Origin: Epichloe hybrida
Taxonomy: Eukaryota > Ascomycota > Sordariomycetes > Hypocreales > Clavicipitaceae
Direction: 5' to 3'
DNA length: 64,000 bases
NCBI GenBank assembly: GCA_019022495.1
Contig: JAFEKR010000002.1
Span: 3,224,001-3,288,000 of the forward strand
The notes beneath the pieces are model-generated. The model was not told the origin of the DNA. It saw only the letters and a list, made by a program, of their open reading frames with translations, and searched no databases. The position numbers and the translations under genes were made by a program. The stretch's first letter is position 1. Each line of letters opens with the position of its first letter. This document shows positions 57,265 through 64,000 of the stretch, in pieces.

Positions 57265-57318
57265 CATGACAACCATGACAACCATGACAACCATGACAAC
57301 CGTGACAACCATGACAAC
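57265..57318. repeat. 9-bp tandem repeat CATGACAAC x6
   Basis: Six units, five perfect CATGACAAC and one CGTGACAAC. Preceded at 57208-57228 by (CAGC)-type CCAGCCAGCC repeats. Confidence 0.95.
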
Positions 57319-57462
57319 CCATCCAGTGGCAACGCCGATAACGAGCATCTAAAAATAGCGATGCGTAAAAGAATGCCCGTGATGGTGGTGGGTGACGACT
57401 GTGGGTGACGACGTCGTGCGATTCTTGCTCAACCGGTCTCGGGTATAAGTAAAGAGTCGGAC

Positions 57463-57506
57463 GCTGTTGAATTGCTGTTGAATCGCTGTTGAATCGCTGT
57501 TGAATC
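57463..57506. repeat. 11-bp tandem repeat GCTGTTGAATC x4
   Basis: Four units, the first ending T instead of C. It sits 15-60 bp after a TATA-like GTATAAGTA (57443), so it would fall at or just after the transcription start of the GPI-type gene. Confidence 0.9.
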
Positions 57507-57621
57507 AACTGATCCATCATCTTGGTTATCAACCGTTCCATACCATCTTGTACATCTACATCGCTTCATAATACTCCTCTCCTGCCTACATCTGCAAGTA
57601 CAAGACAACAAGACAGCCAAA

Positions 57622-58071
57622 ATGCGAACAATGGCCACTTTCTGGGCCGTCTGGGCCGTCTTGGCCGCCTCTGCCGCCTCTGCCGCCCCTGCCGCCCCTG
57701 CCGCCCCTGCCGCCCCTGATGAGGCTTCCGTGATTGCCACTGCCACTGATGAGCTATCAACAAACACCACCGTCACTGTCATCCCACCGCCTCTCTCTAC
57801 GGGCCACACTGCGCCTTATCAAGGCAACACGACTGTCGTTGTGCCTTCCTGCTCTGCCCCATACCCCATCTCCTCGACTGTTTCGGGATCACCGATTCCC
57901 TCGGCGAACTGGACTGGGACTCCCACCACCGCCACCGGTCTGCCTCCTGTTCCCACGGCTTCCAATACCGGTGCGCCTACCACACTTCCCACAGCCGGTG
58001 CTACCATGAACGTCCAGAACTCATTCTTGGCCATTGGGGTTGCGGTGGTCATGGCTGTCCTGACTTTGTAA
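57622..58071 (+). CDS. Small GPI-anchored-type cell-wall protein
   Basis: Intronless, 149 aa. N-terminal signal peptide of about 21 residues (TFWAVWAVLAASAASA), followed by an Ala-Pro repeat (APAAPAAPAAP) encoded by a 9-bp GCCGCCCCT tandem. The body is Thr/Ser/Pro-rich with sites for O- and N-glycosylation (NTTV twice, NWTG) and two cysteines at most. The C-terminus is a short hydrophobic tail (FLAIGVAVVMAVLTL) preceded by small residues, the pattern of a GPI-attachment signal. No enzymatic domain. Probably a wall mannoprotein-like filler or adhesin-type protein; homology is not decisive because of low complexity. Confidence 0.72.
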   Translation: MRTMATFWAVWAVLAASAASAAPAAPAAPAAPDEASVIATATDELSTNTTVTVIPPPLSTGHTAPYQGNTTVVVPSCSAPYPISSTVSGSPIPSANWTGTPTTATGLPPVPTASNTGAPTTLPTAGATMNVQNSFLAIGVAVVMAVLTL

Positions 58072-58739
58072 CGGCAACACTGGCTATTTAAAAACCAGCT
58101 TCAACCATTTGGGATATTGCGGACATTCATTACAAGGCGTTTTCGGAGACGGCTACAGGGATACTTCTACATCGGACGGCATCTGCCGCAAAAAGGGGCC
58201 CAATTTTTTCAAATATTTGTTGAGGGCCGTTTAATCCGAAACCATCATAATAATAATACAAATGTACATTCGCACTAATATATCATCTTGGGAAAGACCA
58301 AAACGCTGATTAGCGGCTGGATGCTCCGTGAGCCACATGTAATGCGATCCACTAGCTTGTATTGTTCTTGGGGGTGAACTTTTAAACTTCGGCACGGGGC
58401 AGGGGGGTCACCCCTAGGCCCTAGCGCCTGCAATGTACAGGCTACTACGGAGTACAGAGCCATGCTCCCCTAACAAGCAAGTCCCTTCCCCAATACTGAC
58501 TAATCACGACGGCTGGGGGGGGGGGGGCGATGGGCCCACCAAAGATTATCGCACAGGACGTTTTTTTTCCCTCGAGAGATTAATACGAGGGTCAACTCGC
58601 TTGCACTCGCTTGTTCGCTTGCGACAGGCTTTCATCACACACGACCAGCGTCATCACCCAAGTCGTCGGACTTGCTCATTGTTTGAGCTACGCAACTCAC
58701 TACAGCTCTCTATGCAAAGTACGCCCTCGTCCCGTGAAC
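58072..58739. other. Intergenic region GPI-type gene / trf4
   Basis: Same-strand gap. CTACTACGGAGTACAGAG (58442-58459) is another copy of the dispersed motif; G-run of 13 at about 58515. Leader of trf4 likely begins near 58580. No gene seen. Confidence 0.5.
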
Positions 58740-61011
58740 ATGGCCAGAACTGTGAACTCGGCCAGAAACCGGCGGAAGCGCACCGACGATAGAGATCGCG
58801 CCAAGAATTGGAGAACGCGTCAATCATCAGATTCTACGCGCGCGCCGCCGCCGAGCTCTTACGACAGACCATCCCAGCGATCCGACAATTGGAGACCGGG
58901 AGGTGGTGTGCGTAACGATCGAGATGATTCATATGGCCATCGAAGTGATGCGCCTCGCTCATCGGGCTCGTATCGACCCCAGGTACCACAGGGAGATTTT
59001 ACTTTCCGAGTCGACAAACCTGCCGGTATCGCAAATCAACCGCAAAATGGTCATAAATCTGGCGACAGAGGACCTCTGAGGGATCGACGCGGCCCGCCCA
59101 GAAAGCCAGGACGGCGTTGGCAGCCACCTCCCCATCCCTCCGAACGAGCGCTCATCAATGGCGCAACGCTTAATGTCCCCGAGGAGCGGGTAGATGATGG
59201 AGAAGGCGGGGCTAAATTTCGCGATTTGGACGACCTCTCAGATGATGATGTGCTCGAGATGGATATATCGTCCGCATCGGAATCTGGTGAACCGTCAAGG
59301 AAGCGTGCGCGTACAGAGAGGATTGTGGATGAGACCGAAGAGGCACCACATTGGTCCAACCCAGATCCGTATACTGCACTGCCATGTCCTGATGAGACGA
59401 CGCAAAAGAAACGAGACGTAGTGAAACTGATCCGAAAGGCGAGACTGGGAGAATTGGCCAAACCGGACGCTCCTGCCGAAGCCGAGGATTTCCTGTCGTT
59501 TGATCTGACGGAAGACGAGGAAGAGGAAGAATCCGAAGAAGAGGAAATCCCACCACCTCCTTCTGAGCCCCAACCGCCGCCCCCTCCCACGGGGCCTGCC
59601 GCCATGTCTCGCGATCGCGAAGCAGCAGAAATCGCCAAGGAAAATGGGTTACCAGCACCAGATCGATCAGGCCCGCTCGGATCTAGGAAACGTATGGCGA
59701 ATGACGAGATCAAGCCTCCTGACTATGGCCAATTGAAAAAAGTGACCACAAAGCCGTCAAAGGGTACCATTGTTCCGAAATGGCTTGCGAAGAAAAACGA
59801 GGACTCGTGCCCCTGGCAAACCTATGATCACTCGTCTACTCATAATATGGCGTTTCGGTGCGTTGAACAGTCCTCAGTATTGAAACCTCTGCCGCTCTGG
59901 CACTTGCTAATAGTTACTCAACAGACTACATAAGGAAATCATTGATTTTTACGAATATGTCCGACCACGCGATTTTGAACAACGCATCCGTGACAACCTC
60001 GTTGAGAATCTGCGCAAAGCGATGAAGCGCGATGGACGCAATTTTGCCTCTGCCGAGGTCCATCCATTCGGCTCCTTCATGTCCGGTCTTTACTTACCCA
60101 CGGCGGACATGGATCTTGTCGTGTGTTCTGCCAGCTACATGCGCGGCGGCCCGCCGACCTACCTGGGCGCCAAGAGCTGGCTGTACAAATTCTCAAAATT
60201 CCTGTCTATGCAGCATGTGGCCGACACGGGCTCTATTGAAGTCATTGCACATGCTCGGATACCACTGGTCAAGTTTGTAGACAAGCTCACAGGACTGAAG
60301 GTGGATATATCATTCGAGAACCTTGGTGGTGTTGGGGCCGTCGACACGTTCGTGGCGTGGAAGAAACAGTATCCTGCCATGCCCATCCTGGTCACCGTAA
60401 TCAAGCACTTTCTGCTCATGCGTGGCTTGAATGAGCCCGTCAACGGAGGCATCGGCGGATTTTCAGTTATTTGCTTGGTCGTCAGCATGCTACAATTGAT
60501 GCCTCATGTCCAGAGCCGCAGCATAATACCGGAGCATAATCTCGGAGAGATGCTTCTGGAATTCTTCGAGCTGTACGGGCGGCAGTTCCACTACGAGACA
60601 AACGCAATCTCCCTCACCCGACCGATTGGGTACATCAAAAAGGTGAGCAACAATGAAGCCATCCAATCTCGTCCTCTGCTACTTGTTCATGGTCAGCGCC
60701 GCGGTCGGCATGCTAACACATCCATCCAGTCCCAAGTTTCCTCTTTCACATACAAAAACAGAGACCGCTTATCGATTATTGACCCGAACAATCCCGCAAA
60801 CGACATATCCGGGGGGTCATCCAATACCAACGCCATCATGGCGCGGTTCGAGGACGCTTACTACGCCTTGCGAGATCGGATGAAGGAAGTTGCGCGAAAC
60901 CCTGAGGGCGGGAGTATTCTAGATTCCATCCTGAGAGGAGACTACTCCTCCTTCCGCCAACAGCGAGAGTACCTAAGACATGTACACGAGACCACCATCG
61001 GGCCGTGCTAA
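58740..61011 (+). CDS. trf4: Non-canonical poly(A) polymerase Trf4/Cid14 (TRAMP complex)
   Basis: Three exons: 58740-59857, 59925-60642 and 60730-61011, phases 2 and 0, 705 aa. Long basic, Arg/Pro-rich N-terminus with an acidic run at about 255-270 and proline runs after it. The nucleotidyltransferase core starts near residue 375 (LHKEIIDFYEYVRP). HPFGSFMSGLYLPTADMDLVV at about 418-440 supplies the metal-binding D-x-D pair, and a third acidic residue follows in the VDISFEN strand. The PAP-associated part has LLEFFELYGRQFHYE and LSIIDPNNPANDISGGS. It adds short A tails to aberrant nuclear RNAs for exosome decay. ATG chosen by homologous MARTVNSARN-type start and because the earlier frame lacks support. 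Confidence 0.93.
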
Positions 61012-61839
61012 CACACCAGAATCCCTTGATCAAACAAGACGGGCTCATTTCACACAGGGCGAGAAGCGCTATGATACACTATGATACACCTTCGGCGTCG
61101 ATGATTATCCACGTTTTGTTTTATCAAAGCATTTGTATATGCATACACTATCTCCCGCGAGGGATCGGAACAGTGAATTTTGAATGAGGACGGTGAATAC
61201 GAGTGGATATGTATTATAACGGATGCGACGAATAGCGCCGGGGTCTTTTTTTTTTTCTTGGTTTCTTTGCTTTTTTTTTTTGCTTGCACTGATCCGTACT
61301 TCAACTGGCTACCCAGTTCACAGCCGCGACAGTTTCAGGCCACGACTCGCTTATATCTCTCGGTGGCCGGCAGTAATGTTATTCTCTTTTTCAGCCCAAT
61401 CTTGCCTCGTTTTCTTTGAACTTACTGACGGACGTGGACAGTGACGTGAGGGTATTTACTGTGCTGCACTTTCGACGGAACTGCTAATTTTGTTGGGAAA
61501 ATAGGACTTGCGTCGCACTGCATTTGCCGGGAAGGACGTGCTTCGTTCCCGCTGGGAGGGAGGTCGGAGTTTTAATATCATTTCGGCAGGTTGAATTGAC
61601 GTTTGGCCTGCTGTTCTGTTCGGTGGCGAGGCCACCACTTTTCCTCACTGCAGGCTTTGCTTGATGTAGGGCTGCGGAGAGGGTGGGGAGAGGGTGCGGA
61701 GGGGGAGATGGAATGTGGAGGATCGATCTACGGACTAAGTGGGGATCCTGGCCAACATAAAAGGCGTCAAGGCAGGCATGGGCAGGCATCAACCCGCATA
61801 CACCAATGACGATTCTTGTCCTGAAATCCAGGCGCAGCC
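61012..61839. other. Intergenic region trf4 / D-serine dehydratase
   Basis: T-runs near 61247-61257 and 61271-61281. The GATAGA-poor, G-rich stretch at 61676-61715 precedes the leader of the next gene. No gene seen. Confidence 0.5.
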
Positions 61840-63449
61840 ATGTCCTTGATTGATCTCTACCCCTCGTCACCCCGCGACGCTCTGGCGAAGCTGTACATTG
61901 GCAAGTCGATTCGCCATGTTCCCACGCCAGCCGCCGTCATGGACGTCGCTGCCGTGAGGAGAAACTGCGAGCGCATGCTCCAGGCTTGCGACAAGCTCGG
62001 CCTGAGCTGGAGAGCCCACGTGAAGACGCACAAGGTCAGTCGTCTCCTTGCATCGGGCACTTGACAACGGAGCCCTACTTAACCAACGTGGACGTGGGGG
62101 ATAGACTGTGGAAATCGCGCAGCTCCAAGTTGGAGCCGATGCGAGCAGGCCGGTGAATCTCATCGTTTCCACGATGGCAGAGGCCGAGTTCCTGCTGCCC
62201 ATGCTGAAGGAGCATAGAGATCAAGGGCGGAAAGTCAATGTAAGTATCTATCCCGTACACATGCCATGGGTGCATTAGCGATTGAGGATGCTCATTCGGG
62301 AAATTTTTTAATTTTTTTTTTTGCGAAAAATAACAGGTCCTCTATGGGCTACCAATCTCTCGGAATGCCCTGTCGCGGCTGGCGGCTGTCGCGCACGAGT
62401 TGGGCGAAGGCAGTGTGTCAGTTCTGCTTGATGATCCATCTCAAGTTGCAGTCATTTCCGACCTGCATTCCCTCTCAGGTGTAGTGCCCCATGCGCACGT
62501 CAAAATCGACGTTGGCGAGCGCAGAGCCGGCGTGGAAGTACAGGGCGATCGATTCCTGGAGCTGGCCGATGCGGCCTTGGACGCTCACAGCCGGGGGAAA
62601 ATTCACCTATCTGGGCTGTATTCCCACGCGGGTCACTCATACGGCGGCGATAGCAGAGCAGCGGCCATCAAGATGATGCGTGCCGAAATGGCCGCCATGC
62701 TAGAAGGAGCCGATCGACTGAGGTCCAGGGCCAGCGAGAAGTCGGCGGCAAAGTTGCCCGCGCTGGTCGTCTCTGCCGGGGCCTCACCAACAGCGTTGTC
62801 GGTGCAGAACTTGATCACGGCGGAGGAAGAAGGAGACGAGACCGTCCCCGACGAGGTGCAAGCACAAGTCAAATCGCTTGCCCAACTTTTCGCTTCCATC
62901 AAAGGAAACGGTCTTGTCGTCGAGATCCACGCGGGCGTGTACCCAACGCTGGATCTGCAGCAGTTGGCCGTCCACAGCATTGATGCTTCCAGACTCTCCT
63001 GGGGGGACATTGCCTTGACCATCCTTGCCGAGGTACACAGCCTTTATCCAGGTCGCGGCGTCAACGGCTCTGACGAGGCCTTGATCGGCGCAGGCGGCCT
63101 GGCACTCGCGAGGGAGCCTTGCAAGGCCTACGAGGGGATGGCCATGGTGACCCCGTGGAACAGACGAGGCGTTGCGCAGCCGACGTGTGACGTTGAGCAT
63201 TTCCGCGGATGGATCGTTGGTCGCATCGCACAGGAACATGGCATCTTGACGTGGAGAAGTGGGCATTCGCAGGCCGAGTTTACGCAGCCGGACCAGGACA
63301 TGCCCAAGGTTGGAGAAAGGGTCCGGCTCTGGCCGAACCACGCATGCATGGCCGGCAGTCAATATGGGTGGTACTTTGTCGTGGATCAGGACGAAGCCGG
63401 AAAGGAGGACGTGATTGTTGATATTTGGATCAGGACTAGAGGATGGTGA
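61840..63449 (+). CDS. dsd1: D-serine dehydratase (PLP and Zn2+ dependent, DSD1 type)
   Basis: Three exons: 61840-62034, 62105-62239 and 62337-63449, all phase 0, 480 aa. Alanine-racemase-like N-terminal barrel: TPAAVMDVAAVRRNCERM, then RAHVKTHK, whose final Lys (about residue 63-65) is the PLP Schiff-base position in this family. HVKIDVGERRAGV and SHAGHSYGG follow. The C-terminal domain carries LWPNHACM at about 441-448, the His-x-Cys zinc site found in yeast and chicken D-serine dehydratases. It converts D-serine to pyruvate and ammonia. Length is longer than yeast Dsd1 (428 aa), mostly through loops. A second D-amino-acid enzyme, the oxidase at 47-48 kb, lies in the same window but is not adjacent. 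Confidence 0.9.
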
Positions 63450-63815
63450 CTCGTTCAGGACTCAGTACATACAGTGTGTTGTTTGTGTAATTTGTGCGTA
63501 CATTATCCCTTATCTGCCTTCTCAGACATTGGGGGCCAATCATGCGGATACGATAACAGGAATCGGGGGCTGGAACCATGTCACTCACTATCTGCGCAAT
63601 CGACCGGCCGTCAAGTCTTTTATGTAGATAACGCATTGAGACAAATGCTCGTTATCAATGGAATTGGGCGGATCGGGAATTCGATGGGCGCGCGAGAGCC
63701 CGCTTTCGTTCTGATTGTCCATCCTTTTCAGTACAAGTACAAGATGTAGCTCATATATTCCTTGGTATTTCTTTGGGTGGTTTATTTTCCTCCATGAATC
63801 CTCCATGAATCCGCC
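63450..63815. other. Intergenic region before the right-edge MFS gene
   Basis: Holds the dsd1 3' end and the promoter of the next gene. CTCCATGAATC is directly duplicated at 63791-63811 just before its ATG. No gene seen. Confidence 0.5.
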
Positions 63816-64000
63816 ATGGCTGCCGCGCCTTCTGCAGACGTCGAGGCGGTAGGCATGGCCGGCCACGAGCATGAGCACGACGAGTATGCCAAGAACGAGC
63901 CTTGCGACGATACATCCCGCGCGGCGGCGGCGGCGGTGGACCAAGCTGCCGAGCGCAGCTTGTGCTTCAAATTCGACGTCCGTCTGATGCCCGTCTTGTC
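63816..64000 (+). CDS. MFS permease N-terminus (Dal5-like), truncated by the window
   Basis: Only the first 61 codons are present, from ATG in a CCGCCATGGC context. The cytosolic N-terminus has EHEHDE and an Ala run from a GGC repeat, then reaches FKFDVRLMPVL, which matches the (K)xDxRLMPxL motif immediately before TM1 of the allantoate/phthalate permease group of MFS proteins. Nothing can be said about substrate. Confidence 0.6.
   Translation, partial: MAAAPSADVEAVGMAGHEHEHDEYAKNEPCDDTSRAAAAAVDQAAERSLCFKFDVRLMPVL

Larger units (their letters stand above)
54286..57621. other. 3.3 kb AT-rich, repeat-rich region with decayed coding fragments
   Basis: No intact gene. From left to right: a G-run at 54383-54394; AT-rich DNA with a twice-repeated TCATTT(A/G)GTTGTTAATTG near 54602-54645; a fragment with an intron and in-frame stop (54974-55258); a trinucleotide tract at 55618-55757; two short sequences ending in the same KSKTF-stop coding on the minus strand near 55843 and 55929; unidentified coding-like pieces at 56285-56491 (-) and about 56650-57120 (+); then tandem repeats at 57208-57506. 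The composition differs from the neighbouring gene blocks and suggests an old insertion or gene graveyard. Confidence 0.6.

Overview
This 64 kb window is nuclear DNA of a filamentous ascomycete. Genes carry short introns of about 50-150 nt with GT(A/G)(A/C)GT donors and CTRAY branch sites, start in Kozak-like contexts and lie on both strands. The proteins have the architecture typical of Sordariomycetes: Bck1 and TOR kinases, Fig1, Sip5, Ufd1-like, a Trf4-type polymerase, and SAT4 and DUF6546 proteins. I infer Hypocreales from protein content and from a recurring TACTCCGTA/TACGGAGTA motif between genes, but I cannot name a species. Exon coordinates below come from reading splice sites by eye and checking phase.

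Layout, left to right. 0-9.3 kb: 5' part of a RINT1/Tip20 tether (-), the mating calcium/fusion protein Fig1 (+), and the cell-wall-integrity MAPKKK Bck1 (-). 10.4-15.8 kb: D-arabinose dehydrogenase Ara2 (+), ARP6 of SWR1 (+), and an F-box protein with a C-terminal cysteine-rich module built from small exons (-). 15.8-18.6 kb: a gene-free 2.9 kb. 18.6-33.2 kb: a Ufd1-domain zinc protein (+), RING protein Sip5 (+), a GCIP-family protein (-), a damaged SRPK-like kinase (+), glucosidase II beta subunit (+), and a hexose-type MFS transporter (+). 33.6-42.6 kb: TOR kinase (-) and divergent Rtf2 (+). 43.2-48.4 kb: a SAT4/PTH11-like membrane protein (-), an aldo/keto reductase (+), and a peroxisomal D-amino-acid oxidase (-).

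48.5-57.6 kb is the most accessory part. It holds a broken Dal5-type permease, a small Cys-rich metallothionein-like protein, a possible scrap of Ty3/gypsy reverse transcriptase, Yip1 (-), a DUF6546 protein (-), then about 3.3 kb of AT-rich, repeat-rich DNA with decayed coding fragments. 57.6-64 kb returns to conserved genes: a small GPI-type wall protein, the TRAMP poly(A) polymerase Trf4/Cid14, D-serine dehydratase, and the start of another MFS permease cut by the window edge.

Functionally this is mostly core fungal biology: growth control (TOR), wall stress signalling and wall glycoproteins (Bck1, glucosidase II, GPI protein), membrane traffic (RINT1, Yip1), protein turnover (F-box, Ufd1-like, Sip5), chromatin, replication and RNA surveillance (ARP6, Rtf2, Trf4) and D-amino-acid catabolism (oxidase with a peroxisomal signal, D-serine dehydratase). 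I see no biosynthetic gene cluster, CRISPR array, intact transposon or tRNA. I found no clearly new multi-gene system. The best leads are the kinase missing its middle, the decayed permease and fragment graveyard, the coding minisatellite next to the Bck1 kinase domain, and the dispersed palindromic intergenic motif.
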